Shown here one piece after another: positions 9,232 to 19,162 of a stretch of 44,744 nucleotides of DNA. Origin of the DNA: an uncultured Muribaculaceae bacterium (GTDB taxonomy: Bacteria; Bacteroidota; Bacteroidia; Bacteroidales; Muribaculaceae); assembly GCA_944321725.1 (NCBI GenBank), contig CALUMI010000019.1:1-44744 (forward strand), in the 5' to 3' direction. A program made the translations under genes and the position numbers. A model generated the notes under the pieces. That model searched no databases. It had not been told where the DNA came from and worked only from the letters and a program-made list of their open reading frames with translations. Within the stretch, counting starts at the first letter, position 1. Each line of letters begins with the position of its first letter.

Positions 9232-10155
9232 ATGGCAGAAAAAACCACATATCACATACCGGCACTGCTCAAAGAGTCGATTGATGGCCTTGCCATAAAA
9301 CCGGACGGAATATATGTGGACGCGACTTTCGGGGGAGGCGGGCATTCAAGAGAAATAATCCGCAGGCTCGGAGAAGAAGGAAAACTGTTCGGATTCGACC
9401 AGGACATGGACGCATACGCCAACAGGATAGACGACCGGCGTTTTACTTTCGTACACGGAAATTTCCGCTTTCTGAAAAATTTTCTGCGCTATTACGGAGT
9501 AGCGGAAGTCGACGGCATATTAGCCGACCTCGGCGTTTCTTTTCATCATTTCGACGACAGCAGTCGCGGCTTTTCGTTCCGGTTTGACAACGAGACGCTC
9601 GACATGCGCATGAACAGGAGCAACACCACCGACGCGAGAAAAGTGATAAACACCTACAGCCCAGAAGACCTCACACGCATTTTCAAACTCTACGGAGATT
9701 TAAAAAACGCGAAAAGAATAGCCGATGCAATATCGGCAAGCCGCCGCAAAAAAGAGATTTCCACAACAGGCGACCTCCTTTCGGCGGTAAAGCCTCTTGT
9801 CAACCCGAAGCAGGAAAAGAAGGAGCTCGCACAAATATTTCAGGCATTGCGAATGGAGGTCAACAACGAGGTTGACGCTTTGGCCGAATTTCTCGCCCAA
9901 ACAACGCAAGTGCTAAAGCCCGGCGGACGGCTTGCCGTCATAACCTACCACAGCATAGAGGACCGCATGGTTAAAAACTTCATGCGCAGCGGAAACATCG
10001 AGGGGAAAATTGAAACAGACTTTTTCGGGAAACAGCACTCCCCTCTAAAACCGCTCAGCAACAAGATAATCGTGCCGGGCGAAGACGAGATTGGGCGCAA
10101 TCCGCGCTCAAGAAGCGCAAAACTAAGAATAGCCGAAAAAACAACTGACCGATGA
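9232..10155 (+). CDS. rsmH: 16S rRNA (cytosine-1402-N4)-methyltransferase
   Basis: S-adenosylmethionine-dependent methyltransferase (formerly MraW) that modifies C1402 in the 16S rRNA decoding centre. The SAM-binding motif VDATFGGGGHS spans residues 30-40. FGFDQDMDAY follows, then ILADLGVSFHHFDD and the helical insertion domain. The C-terminal YHSIEDRMVKNFM and NPRSRSAKLR motifs are complete. Its 307 residues are family length. It is the first gene of the dcw operon here, and its stop overlaps the ftsL start (ATGA). In most Bacteroidales mraZ precedes rsmH; the 335-bp gap upstream is too short to hold it. Confidence 0.97.
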   Translation: MAEKTTYHIPALLKESIDGLAIKPDGIYVDATFGGGGHSREIIRRLGEEGKLFGFDQDMDAYANRIDDRRFTFVHGNFRFLKNFLRYYGVAEVDGILADLGVSFHHFDDSSRGFSFRFDNETLDMRMNRSNTTDARKVINTYSPEDLTRIFKLYGDLKNAKRIADAISASRRKKEISTTGDLLSAVKPLVNPKQEKKELAQIFQALRMEVNNEVDALAEFLAQTTQVLKPGGRLAVITYHSIEDRMVKNFMRSGNIEGKIETDFFGKQHSPLKPLSNKIIVPGEDEIGRNPRSRSAKLRIAEKTTDR

Positions 10156-10487
10156 CACAAAAAAAAAGAAACATATTTAAAGGTTTTTTCCGCGGCGAAT
10201 GGTTCACATTGTCCACGTATAAAAACCATATCACGGAAGTGCTGGTCATCGTGACGCTAATAATGATTTACATCACTTTCAAATTCAATGTGCAGATGAA
10301 ATTGCGCGAAATCATAGAATTGCGCAAAGAGCTGACCAACGCACGGGCGAATATGATAAACGTGTCGTCGGAATACAACAGCCGCACGCGCGAAATACAA
10401 ATGATTCAATTGGCCGACACAATGAACCTGAATCTCAACGTGTCGGAGCAACCGCCATACGATTTGGACAAGACAAAGGGTAACTGA
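10152..10487 (+). CDS. ftsL: FtsL-like cell division protein
   Basis: Small bitopic divisome protein, 111 residues. A basic cytoplasmic head (about 1-28, with a GEWFTLSTYKNH segment) precedes one membrane helix at about 28-46. A periplasmic coiled-coil-like region rich in Leu, Arg and Glu (50-95) follows. Sequence conservation in FtsL is low, so the call rests on size, topology and position between rsmH and ftsI, which is the FtsL slot in this phylum. It overlaps rsmH by four bases and is followed after one base by ftsI, implying coupled translation. In the divisome it would bridge FtsQ and FtsI/FtsW. Confidence 0.85.
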   Translation: MTQKKRNIFKGFFRGEWFTLSTYKNHITEVLVIVTLIMIYITFKFNVQMKLREIIELRKELTNARANMINVSSEYNSRTREIQMIQLADTMNLNLNVSEQPPYDLDKTKGN

Positions 10488-10488
10488 A

Positions 10489-12642
10489 ATGACAGGAAGT
10501 AAAAAAAACATAATAAACAGATATAAGGCGATTCTGCTCCTGATTTTTTTATTTGCGGTTGCCATTGCCGGAAAGCTGTTCAAAACAACGGTAATAGACG
10601 CCGACGAATGGAACAGGCGCGCGGAAATATCACTGAAAGACTCTGTCGTGATTTATCCGCAACGCGGCAACATACTCGCCGCCGACGGCTCATTGCTCGC
10701 CGCCAACGTCGTAATCTACAACCTGCGCTTGGATTTCGGCGCAAGCACTTTCGACGAGGACACCCTGAAAAAATATATCGACCCGCTATGCGACAGCATA
10801 CACAGTGTGATTGACAACAATATAGACCCTGAAACATTAAAAGACAACATTCTCGACCAGCTTGAGAAATACAATACCGCAAAAGACCGCTACACCCGCG
10901 CAAAAAAAGAGGAAAAACCCAACAAAATAATATCAGAGCTTTTGCGCGACATGAACCGCCAAAGAAAAGCCACGTTGCTGACAAAACGCCCGGCCATTGA
11001 CATGGAACGGCTGTTGTCCTTCAAATTTTTCCGGACAAAAGGCGGCCGAGGCACTCTCGACAGGGACGGAAAGACCCGGCGGCTGAAACCGTTCGGCACA
11101 ATGGCCTCGCAAAGCATCGGGGCTGTAGCTGAAAAGGAATTGCCAAACGGCACTATAATCACACGTGGAGTGACGGGACTTGAGCGGTCGCTCGACTCAC
11201 TGCTTTTCGGCACACCCGGACTTGGCGGAAGCATACAGCTCACCAACGGCATCCGCACTTGGGCAGAAATAGAGCCGCAACGGGGATACGACATTGTCAC
11301 AACAATCGACATACGCATACAGGACATTCTCGAAACCGAATTGCGCAAAAAATGCGCCGAAACAAAAGCCGAATGGGGAACCGCAGTGCTGATGGATGTG
11401 GAAACAGGCGAAATCAAGGCAATATCCAACCTGAGGCGCGACAAAGCCGACAGCACCTACCACGAAGGGCTCAACTACGCCCTGATGGGTTTCGAGCCCG
11501 GCTCGGTAATCAAGCCCATATCCATGATGATCGCGCTTGAGGACAAAGTAGTGGGATCAAACGAAAAAATCCCCACCGGAAAAAGTTTTGTCTACGGAGG
11601 ACGCTCAATCTCCGACGCACACGCCTACTCCGCACTCACGCCCAAAGAAATAGTGGAAGTGTCGAGCAACATCGGAATGGCGAAAGTCACATTGCGGGGA
11701 TTCGAGAAAGAACCGCATAAATTCCGCGAACGGCTCGCCGACATTGGGATGTTCGACACCATAGGACTTGGAATTTATGGCGAACGCCTGCCGTTTATAC
11801 CTGATTTAAAAAACATAAGCGGGGGAGCGCGCGTAGACCTCACCCGCGTGTCTTACGGCTATACCACCCGCATACCGCCGATTTACACACTAATGTTCTA
11901 CAACGCGTTTGCCAACGGCGGCAAACTCGTTCGTCCGCGCCTTGTTAAAGAGCTTTGGAAAAATGAGCTGTGCGACACTGTTTTTCCCGTAACCTATATC
12001 CGCGAAAGGATATGCAGCCCGGAGGTAGCCGCCGAAATACGCGACATGCTCAAATCTGTGGTATGGGGAGAACACGGCACCGCACGCTCCCTGCGCAACA
12101 ATTTCGTGCCAATTTCAGGAAAGACAGGCACAGCCTACGACATAGTCAACGGAAAATACGATTACCGCAAAAAACGGCTTGCATTTTGCGGATTTTTCCC
12201 TTCCGACGTCCCCAAATACTCATGTATCGTGCTAATGTCGCACGCCAACAAAGGAGCCGCATATTCCAGCGGAATGGTGCTTATGAACACCGCTTTGAAA
12301 ATGTATGCGCGCGGTATGCTCGGAAACGTGTCGGATTTCAGAAAAGAAGCCGACAACAAAAACACTGCTGCAACTTTCTATGCCATCGACAAATCAGCTT
12401 CCGACGACTTGAAAAAAGAGCTCGGACTGCAATCAGTCAGAAAATTCACACCGCAAACAGCCAAAAACGGTGTGCCTTCGGTAATAGGCATGGGACTGCG
12501 CGAGGCCGTATCCACACTTGAAAAAGCCGGACTCAACGTAAGCCGCTTTGAAGGACACGGATACGTCTACTCGCAAAGCATAGCACCCGGCACAGACTAT
12601 AAAAAAGGAACAACAATAACTTTGAAACTAAAAGACTCGTAA
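10489..12642 (+). CDS. ftsI: Penicillin-binding protein 3 / FtsI-type transpeptidase with PASTA domain
   Basis: Septal peptidoglycan transpeptidase, 717 residues. One N-terminal membrane helix (about 14-30) is followed by the PBP dimerisation domain with YPQRGNILAADG (56-67) and GVTGLERSLDSLL (227-239). The transpeptidase domain has the serine motif SVIK (Ser339, Lys342), SSN (392-394) and KTG (545-547). A C-terminal PASTA domain (about 660-715, PSVIGMGLREAV) is present. PASTA-bearing FtsI is usual in Bacteroidota, unlike in E. coli. It sits in its canonical place, one base after ftsL and six before murE. Confidence 0.96.
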   Translation: MTGSKKNIINRYKAILLLIFLFAVAIAGKLFKTTVIDADEWNRRAEISLKDSVVIYPQRGNILAADGSLLAANVVIYNLRLDFGASTFDEDTLKKYIDPLCDSIHSVIDNNIDPETLKDNILDQLEKYNTAKDRYTRAKKEEKPNKIISELLRDMNRQRKATLLTKRPAIDMERLLSFKFFRTKGGRGTLDRDGKTRRLKPFGTMASQSIGAVAEKELPNGTIITRGVTGLERSLDSLLFGTPGLGGSIQLTNGIRTWAEIEPQRGYDIVTTIDIRIQDILETELRKKCAETKAEWGTAVLMDVETGEIKAISNLRRDKADSTYHEGLNYALMGFEPGSVIKPISMMIALEDKVVGSNEKIPTGKSFVYGGRSISDAHAYSALTPKEIVEVSSNIGMAKVTLRGFEKEPHKFRERLADIGMFDTIGLGIYGERLPFIPDLKNISGGARVDLTRVSYGYTTRIPPIYTLMFYNAFANGGKLVRPRLVKELWKNELCDTVFPVTYIRERICSPEVAAEIRDMLKSVVWGEHGTARSLRNNFVPISGKTGTAYDIVNGKYDYRKKRLAFCGFFPSDVPKYSCIVLMSHANKGAAYSSGMVLMNTALKMYARGMLGNVSDFRKEADNKNTAATFYAIDKSASDDLKKELGLQSVRKFTPQTAKNGVPSVIGMGLREAVSTLEKAGLNVSRFEGHGYVYSQSIAPGTDYKKGTTITLKLKDS

Positions 12643-12648
12643 AATATT

Positions 12649-14127
12649 ATGGAAAAAAATCTTGCGCAACTGTTATCTGCCATAAAGCCCATAAAAATAG
12701 CAGGCTCCACAGAAAAGACCATAACCGGAGTGGAAAGCGATTCCCGAAAAATAAAAGCCGGCTCGCTTTTTATAGCAGTGCCCGGCACAACCACCGACGG
12801 GCATAAATTCATTCCTGAAGTAATAGCGGCCGGAGCAACAGCAGTAGTGTGCGAAACCATACCGGAAACACTGTCGGAAAACGTAACATACATACAGGTG
12901 GAATGCAGCGCGTCGGCATTGGGCTTTCTCGCGTCTGAATGGTACGGCAACCCTTCACAGCAATTAAAAGTGGTCGGAGTGACAGGCACAAACGGAAAAA
13001 CCACCACAGCCACCCTGCTCTACGAGCTTACACGCATGATGGGCTACAAAACGGGACTGATTTCCACTGTATGCAATTACATTGACAATGTCCCAGTCCC
13101 CACCACACAGACCACACCCGACCAAATCACCATAAACCGGCTGATGCGCGACATGGTCGACGACGGATGCAAATACGCTTTCATGGAAGTAAGCTCACAT
13201 GCGGCCGACCAGCACCGCATAGACGGACTGCATTTCACGGGAGCAATCTTCACCAACCTGACGCGCGACCATCTTGACTACCACAAGACAGTCGACGCCT
13301 ATCTGAAAGCTAAAAAAAGATTTTTCGACATATTGCCCGGCGACGCTTTCGCGTTGGTCAATGCGGACGACAAAGCCGGAATGGTAATGTTGCAGAACAC
13401 AGCCGCGTCGAAACACACATACTCCCTGCGGACAGACGCCGATTTCCGGTGCAAAATAATCGAAAGCCGATTGGACGGCACGCTTCTTGAAATCGACAAA
13501 CATCAAGTAGAAACAATGTTCACAGGCAAATTCAATGCCTACAACCTGCTTGCCGTCTATGGAGCCGCACGATTGCTCGGACTTGACGAGGAGGAAACCC
13601 TCATCGACATGAGCCGTCTGGTTCCTGTCGCCGGGCGATTCCAAACGTTCCACTCGCCAAAAGGCTATACAGCCGTAGTCGACTATGCGCACACTCCCGA
13701 CGCTTTGGTCAATGTGCTGAACTCCATCCGCGAGGTCATCGGCAATAACGGCAAAATAATAACAGTAGTGGGAGCCGGAGGCAATCGCGACCGCGGCAAA
13801 CGCCCTATCATGGCACAGGAGGCATGCCGCCTGAGCGACAAGCTGATTCTCACATCCGACAACCCCCGCTTTGAGGACCCCAACGAAATATTGCAAGACA
13901 TGATTGACGGATTGGATGCCATGCAACGCGCCAACACGCTGCGCATAACCGACCGGCGCGAGGCCATACGCACAGCATCGCAATTTGCCGGAAAAGGCGA
14001 CGTGGTGCTGATAGCCGGAAAAGGTCATGAGAATTATCAGGAAATATGCGGAGTGAAACATCATTTCGACGACAGAGAAGTTGTACAAGACATATTCAAA
14101 GAAGAGCGACGCATAATAAAACGATAA
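12649..14127 (+). CDS. murE: UDP-N-acetylmuramoyl-L-alanyl-D-glutamate--2,6-diaminopimelate ligase
   Basis: Cytoplasmic ATP-dependent Mur ligase adding the third residue of the stem peptide. The P-loop GTNGKTTT is at 113-120. Central-domain motifs ([27 protein letters not shown]) and the C-terminal [11 protein letters not shown] and AGKGHE are present. The substrate motif DNPR (404-407) marks the meso-diaminopimelate-specific form, distinct from the lysine type. This agrees with dapB further along in the window. The 492 residues are normal length. Confidence 0.97.
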   Translation: MEKNLAQLLSAIKPIKIAGSTEKTITGVESDSRKIKAGSLFIAVPGTTTDGHKFIPEVIAAGATAVVCETIPETLSENVTYIQVECSASALGFLASEWYGNPSQQLKVVGVTGTNGKTTTATLLYELTRMMGYKTGLISTVCNYIDNVPVPTTQTTPDQITINRLMRDMVDDGCKYAFMEVSSHAADQHRIDGLHFTGAIFTNLTRDHLDYHKTVDAYLKAKKRFFDILPGDAFALVNADDKAGMVMLQNTAASKHTYSLRTDADFRCKIIESRLDGTLLEIDKHQVETMFTGKFNAYNLLAVYGAARLLGLDEEETLIDMSRLVPVAGRFQTFHSPKGYTAVVDYAHTPDALVNVLNSIREVIGNNGKIITVVGAGGNRDRGKRPIMAQEACRLSDKLILTSDNPRFEDPNEILQDMIDGLDAMQRANTLRITDRREAIRTASQFAGKGDVVLIAGKGHENYQEICGVKHHFDDREVVQDIFKEERRIIKR

Positions 14128-14139
14128 AACCATATCCGC

Positions 14140-15402
14140 ATGTTATACCACCTGTTCAATTATTTAGAAGATTTCAACATACCCGGAGCGCGACTGATGA
14201 GCTACCTTTCATTCCGATCGGGAATTGCGCTGATTTTATCACTTTTCATAGCGACTGTGATAGGACGAAGAATTATCGACCGGCTGCAAATGATGCAAGT
14301 GGGCGAGATAGTGCGCAATCTCGGACTGGAGGGACAAATGAGCAAAAAAGGCACTCCGACAATGGGCGGCGTGATAATCATAATCTCCATTATCATCCCC
14401 TGCCTGCTCATAGGCAACCTTACCAACATCTACATGATTTTGATGATAATCTCCACCATGCTTTTCGGTATGCTCGGATTTCTCGACGACTACAAAAAGC
14501 TGAAAAAGCACAACAAAGACGGGTTGTCGGGAAAATACAAAATCATAGGCCAGGTGGGAGTGGGACTGATTGTGGGACTGACAATGTACCTGAGTCCGGA
14601 TATAGTGGTAAGGGAGAACATCGAGATACAAAACAACACGAGCCACGAAATAGAGGTGAGCTACAAACCCACCGACGAAAAACGCCCCATAACAACAATA
14701 CCTTTCGTCAAGAGCAACAACTTGGACTATACATGGTTCACGAAATGGATGGGAGAACATGCCGAAACAGGCGGTTGGATTCTGTTCATTCTCATAACCA
14801 TTTTTGTGGTGGCTGCCGTTTCCAACGGAGCCAATCTCACCGACGGGCTTGACGGTCTTGCAACCGGCTCTTCGGCAATAATAGGCGTGGCTCTTGCCAT
14901 CATGTGCTACTTGGGCGGCAACATCATCTACTCGTCCTACCTCAACATCATGTACATACCCGGAAGCGGCGAGCTCGTTGTCTACGCAGCGGCATTCATC
15001 GGGGCTTTAGTGGGATTTCTTTGGTACAACGCCTTTCCGGCGCAAGTGTTCATGGGCGACACCGGCAGCCTGACGCTCGGCGGCATAATAGCCGTATACT
15101 CGCTGCTCATACGCAAAGAGCTGCTTATACCAATATTATGCGGAATATTTCTTGTCGAGAACCTCTCGGTAATCATACAAACCGCATATTTCAAATACAC
15201 AAAACGCAAAACAGGCACAGGGCGGCGTGTCTTTAAAATGGCACCGCTCCACCACCATTTCCAAAAACCGGGCAATGCCGGAATCGACGCATTATGGCAG
15301 CATCCCGTGTCACCTATTCCGGAATCAAAAATAGTTGTCAGGTTTTGGATAATCGGCATATTTTTGGCTATATTGACTTTCATAACATTAAAAATACGGT
15401 AA
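14140..15402 (+). CDS. mraY: Phospho-N-acetylmuramoyl-pentapeptide-transferase
   Basis: Polytopic inner-membrane enzyme making lipid I from UDP-MurNAc-pentapeptide and undecaprenyl phosphate. Catalytic signatures: FLDDYKK with Asp116/Asp117, [13 protein letters not shown] (229-241), [12 protein letters not shown] and the C-terminal APLHHHFQ. At 420 residues it is about 60 longer than the E. coli enzyme. The extra length lies in a hydrophilic loop at about 155-210, which is the usual Bacteroidota form. The last base of its stop codon is the first base of the murD start. Confidence 0.97.
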   Translation: MLYHLFNYLEDFNIPGARLMSYLSFRSGIALILSLFIATVIGRRIIDRLQMMQVGEIVRNLGLEGQMSKKGTPTMGGVIIIISIIIPCLLIGNLTNIYMILMIISTMLFGMLGFLDDYKKLKKHNKDGLSGKYKIIGQVGVGLIVGLTMYLSPDIVVRENIEIQNNTSHEIEVSYKPTDEKRPITTIPFVKSNNLDYTWFTKWMGEHAETGGWILFILITIFVVAAVSNGANLTDGLDGLATGSSAIIGVALAIMCYLGGNIIYSSYLNIMYIPGSGELVVYAAAFIGALVGFLWYNAFPAQVFMGDTGSLTLGGIIAVYSLLIRKELLIPILCGIFLVENLSVIIQTAYFKYTKRKTGTGRRVFKMAPLHHHFQKPGNAGIDALWQHPVSPIPESKIVVRFWIIGIFLAILTFITLKIR

Positions 15403-16751
15403 TGACTCGAAGAATTGCAGTGTTGGGAGGAGGAGAAAGCGGCGTGGGCGCCGCTGTTCTCGCAAAAGTAAAAGGATTGGACGTATGGCTTTCCGACTCG
15501 GGAAAAATCGCGGACAAATACAAGACACGCCTTGACGAGTACCACATAGATTGGGAAGAGGGCCGGCATTCGGAAGAGAAAATACTTTCAGCCGACGAGG
15601 TAGTCAAAAGTCCCGGTATTCCGGAAACATCACCTATAATACAGAAAATCAAGTCAAAACACATACCTGTAATTTCAGAGATAGAATTTGCGGGAAGATA
15701 TACCGACGCCAAAATGGTCTGCATCACAGGCAGTAACGGTAAAACAACAACAACAATGCTGACCTACCACATACTCAAAGACGCGGGCATCAACGTCGGC
15801 ATAGCGGGCAACGTCGGCACAAGCCTCGCCTATCAGGTAGCCACGGAAAAACATGACGTCTACGTAATCGAGCTCAGCAGTTTCCAACTCGACAACATGT
15901 ACGACTTCAAAGCCAACGTGGCCGTAATCCTCAACATAACGCCCGACCATCTCGACCGTTACGACTATAAAATGCAGAATTATGTGAACGCTAAATTCCG
16001 CATTTTGCAAAACCAGACAAAAGAGGACTCATTCATATATTGGGAAGACGACCCCATAATAGCCGAACAACTGAAACACATAAAAGTGGAAGCGCAAATG
16101 CTGCCTTTCGCAGAAAACTACGAAAGCGGCGCGTGCGCATATAAAGACAACGGCATACTGACATTCAGCCCCAAAGGACACGAAACATTCAAGATGCCGG
16201 CCGACCAACTCTCCCTTCACGGGCTTCACAACCTTTACAATTCGATGGCGGCTGGGCTGTCGGCATCACTGCTCGACATCCGCAAAGACGTAATCCGCAA
16301 AGCCCTCTCCGATTTCGAGTCGGTAGAGCATCGCCTTGAATATGTCGACACTATCAACGGAGTAAAATACATCAACGACTCAAAAGCGACAAACGTCAAC
16401 TCATGTTGGTACGCGCTGGAAAGCATGACCACGCCGGTCGTGTTGATATTAGGAGGAAAAGACAAAGGCAACGATTACTCTGAGATAGAAAAATTTGTCA
16501 AAGAAAAAGTGACAGCCATCGTATGTATGGGTAAAGACAACACTAAAATAATCGATTTCTTTTCCGGGAAAGTGCCGGTAGTTTCCGACACCCACAGCAT
16601 AGACGATGCCGTAGCCGAATGCGCGCGGCTGGCAAAGCCGGGCGAAACGGTTCTTCTGTCGCCTTGCTGCGCAAGTTTCGACTTGTTCAAGAGTTATGAG
16701 GACCGCGGACGGCAATTCAAAGATTTAGTCCGCAAATTAAAAGAAAAGTGA
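15402..16751 (+). CDS. murD: UDP-N-acetylmuramoyl-L-alanine--D-glutamate ligase
   Basis: Cytoplasmic Mur ligase that adds D-glutamate to UDP-MurNAc-L-Ala. The N-terminal Rossmann segment VLGGGESGVGAAV, P-loop TGSNGKTTTTML, ILNITPDHLDRYD and the C-terminal INDSKATN and LLSPCCASFD motifs are present. The frame is open upstream to 15294, but the start at ATG 15402 ([10 protein letters not shown]) is preferred. It gives 449 residues, the family size, begins right at the conserved Rossmann strand and overlaps the mraY stop by one base, as expected in this packed operon. Confidence 0.96.
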   Translation: MTRRIAVLGGGESGVGAAVLAKVKGLDVWLSDSGKIADKYKTRLDEYHIDWEEGRHSEEKILSADEVVKSPGIPETSPIIQKIKSKHIPVISEIEFAGRYTDAKMVCITGSNGKTTTTMLTYHILKDAGINVGIAGNVGTSLAYQVATEKHDVYVIELSSFQLDNMYDFKANVAVILNITPDHLDRYDYKMQNYVNAKFRILQNQTKEDSFIYWEDDPIIAEQLKHIKVEAQMLPFAENYESGACAYKDNGILTFSPKGHETFKMPADQLSLHGLHNLYNSMAAGLSASLLDIRKDVIRKALSDFESVEHRLEYVDTINGVKYINDSKATNVNSCWYALESMTTPVVLILGGKDKGNDYSEIEKFVKEKVTAIVCMGKDNTKIIDFFSGKVPVVSDTHSIDDAVAECARLAKPGETVLLSPCCASFDLFKSYEDRGRQFKDLVRKLKEK

Positions 16752-16752
16752 T

Positions 16753-18039
16753 ATGGCAGGATTATCGGCAACAGAAACAGTGGAAAAATCGGAAAAATGC
16801 AAAGCCGACACCTATATAATAGGCATTTTCATAACCTTGTGCATATTCTCCCTGATAGAATCCTATAGCGCGTCGAGCCGGGAAATATCAATGTCGGGCA
16901 ATATCTATACTCCGATGATAAAGCATATTGTTTTATTGCTCGGGGCAACAGCAATAATGTGGATAGTGCAGCGGATAAATTACACCAAACTGCTGATTCC
17001 CTCGCTGCTGTTTGCAGTAGTGACTGTCCTGCTGATGATATTCACAATGTTTTTCGGAGATGTGATAAATGGCGCACAACGCTCGTTTTCCGTAGCCGGA
17101 TTTACCGTGCAGCCGGCCGAGCTCGCAAAAATATCCATTGTATTCGTACTGTCATATTTCCTCGCAAAAAATCTCCATAAAAAAGAGATATCCAACAAAG
17201 GACTGATATGGTGCGTGTCGATTGTGTCGGTATTCGGTTTTCTTCTTCTGCTGCAAGGGCTGACCAACACTATTCTGTTCATGTCCATAAGTTTTGCGAT
17301 GCTCATAATCGGCGGGACAAAAAGCGGCAAATTGGCAAAAGTGATAGGGATATACATCGTCATAGCCTTCCTGTTCTTAGGGATAAAGCATATCCGCGAC
17401 GAGAACAAACTTGATGAGCTCGACGCTACCGAACAAGTTGCGGAAAGCGCACCTTTGCGCAACGAAACATGGTCGAAACGCCTGTCGGAATATTTCAGCG
17501 AGCTGTTGGGTTCCGAGCCATACAACAACCCTACAATACTTGCCAACGACCAAAAACTATATTCATATTTCGCGCAAGCCAATGGAGGCATTATAGGAGA
17601 AGGGCCGGGCGGCTCCCGCGAAACAAGCCGCCTGCCGCTGGCATTTTCGGACTATGTGTTTTCCATAGTGACAGAGGATTTGGGGCTTATCGGAGCATTG
17701 TTTCTCATGGGGATATACCTGTGCCTGCTCATCAGGGCCGGAAACATAGCCCGCAGATGCAACCGCGCCTATCCCGCATTTCTTGTAATGGGAATGGCAG
17801 TAATGATTGTGCTGCAAGCATTTTTCCACATGGCCATCAATACGGGGGTATTTCCTGTGTCCGGACAAAACCTGCCTATGATATCAAAAGGAGGAACATC
17901 GATACTCGTAATCGGACTCGCTTTCGGCGTGATGCTCAGCGTAAGCCGGAGCGCGGCGCAAAAAGGAATACGGACAGGCAGTCAGGAAAAAGACGCTCTC
18001 CCGGAATCGATGAGAGCCGCAAACCCGACAAAAGAATAA
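16753..18039 (+). CDS. ftsW: Septal peptidoglycan polymerase FtsW (SEDS family)
   Basis: Inner-membrane SEDS glycosyltransferase that polymerises lipid II with FtsI. About ten hydrophobic segments are visible. Family motifs are GAQRSFSVAGFTVQPAE, the GEGPGGSRETSRLPLAFSDYVFS region with the catalytic-loop aspartate, and the C-terminal GVFPVSGQNLPMISKGGTS. A hydrophilic loop at about 210-260 separates the halves. The basic, proline-containing tail is probably cytoplasmic. It starts one base after murD and ends 13 bases before murG. RodA is the alternative in this family, but the location between murD and murG identifies FtsW. Confidence 0.95.
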   Translation: MAGLSATETVEKSEKCKADTYIIGIFITLCIFSLIESYSASSREISMSGNIYTPMIKHIVLLLGATAIMWIVQRINYTKLLIPSLLFAVVTVLLMIFTMFFGDVINGAQRSFSVAGFTVQPAELAKISIVFVLSYFLAKNLHKKEISNKGLIWCVSIVSVFGFLLLLQGLTNTILFMSISFAMLIIGGTKSGKLAKVIGIYIVIAFLFLGIKHIRDENKLDELDATEQVAESAPLRNETWSKRLSEYFSELLGSEPYNNPTILANDQKLYSYFAQANGGIIGEGPGGSRETSRLPLAFSDYVFSIVTEDLGLIGALFLMGIYLCLLIRAGNIARRCNRAYPAFLVMGMAVMIVLQAFFHMAINTGVFPVSGQNLPMISKGGTSILVIGLAFGVMLSVSRSAAQKGIRTGSQEKDALPESMRAANPTKE

Positions 18040-18052
18040 ACAACCACAACCT

Positions 18053-19159
18053 ATGGATGATAAAATAAAAGTATTAATCAGCGGAGGAGGCACCGGCGGA
18101 CACATATTCCCCGCCCTGTCAATCGCCAACGGAATAAAAGAGCGTTGCAAAAACGCCGACATACTTTTTGTCGGCGCGGAAAACCGGATGGAAATGGAAA
18201 AAGTGCCTGCCGCCGGCTACAAAATAATAGGATTGCCTGTCTGCGGATTTGACCGCAAAAACCCACTGCGCAACGTCAAAGTGCTGTTCCGCTTGTATAA
18301 AAGCATGAAACTCGCAAAAAAAATATTGAGAGAGTTCAATCCAGACATAGCAATCGGAGTAGGAGGCTACGCAAGCGGACCAATGCTGAAAGCCGCACAG
18401 AAAAAAGGCATCCCGACGCTTATTCAAGAGCAAAACTCATACGCCGGAGTAACAAACAAGCTCCTTGCAGAGAAAGCAGACGCAATCTGTGTGGCCTACG
18501 AAGGAATGGAACGTTTTTTTCCGGCTGAAAAAATAATCATGACAGGCAACCCTGTGCGCCAAAACATACTCAACTGCCGGCTTTCGCCGCAAGAGGCCAG
18601 ACAAAAATTCGGGCTTGATCCGGCGAAAAAGACCGTCTTGATTGTAGGAGGCAGCCTTGGCGCGCGAACCATTAACCGCAGCGTCGAAAAAGATATGGAC
18701 AAATTATCAGGCTCCGGCATTCAAATAATATGGCAGACAGGCAAATTCTACGATGAGGAAGCCAAAGCCGCCATGAAAGAGAAAAAGCCGGCAAACATCC
18801 TGCAAACAGCATTCGTGACCAACATGGACGAAGCCTACCGCGCCGCCGACCTCATTGTTTCGCGTGCCGGAGCAAGTTCCATCTCCGAGCTGCAACTGTT
18901 GGGAAAAGCCGCCATTCTTGTCCCTTCGCCCAATGTCGCAGAAGACCACCAGACAAAAAACGCCATGTCGTTGGTGAGCCGCAATGCCGCCGTGATGATA
19001 AGCGACGCCGACGCCCCTGAAAAACTTGCCGACACAATACTGAAACTCATATCCGACGACAAACAGCTCAACGAGTTGTCCGCCAATATAGCGGCAATGG
19101 CTTTGCGTGGCTCCGTAGAAAAAATAGTTGACAAAATATTGTCGTTAATCAAAAAATAG
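18053..19159 (+). CDS. murG: UDP-N-acetylglucosamine--MurNAc-pentapeptide pyrophosphoryl-undecaprenol GlcNAc transferase
   Basis: Peripheral inner-membrane GT-B glycosyltransferase converting lipid I to lipid II. Diagnostic stretches are GGGTGGHIFPAL near residue 12, IGVGGYASGPML, the QEQNSYAGVTNK loop, GGSLGARTIN and the UDP-GlcNAc site SRAGASSISEL followed by PSPNVAEDHQTKNA. The 368 residues match the family. It lies three bases before murC. Confidence 0.97.
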   Translation: MDDKIKVLISGGGTGGHIFPALSIANGIKERCKNADILFVGAENRMEMEKVPAAGYKIIGLPVCGFDRKNPLRNVKVLFRLYKSMKLAKKILREFNPDIAIGVGGYASGPMLKAAQKKGIPTLIQEQNSYAGVTNKLLAEKADAICVAYEGMERFFPAEKIIMTGNPVRQNILNCRLSPQEARQKFGLDPAKKTVLIVGGSLGARTINRSVEKDMDKLSGSGIQIIWQTGKFYDEEAKAAMKEKKPANILQTAFVTNMDEAYRAADLIVSRAGASSISELQLLGKAAILVPSPNVAEDHQTKNAMSLVSRNAAVMISDADAPEKLADTILKLISDDKQLNELSANIAAMALRGSVEKIVDKILSLIKK

Positions 19160-19162
19160 CAC

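Noticed and set aside
13195..14133. 312-codon minus-strand open frame opposite murE
   Set aside because: Antisense shadow of murE, whose motifs are all intact.
15294..15401. Upstream extension of murD
   Set aside because: It overlaps conserved mraY codons; the ATG at 15402 begins at the Rossmann strand and couples to the mraY stop.
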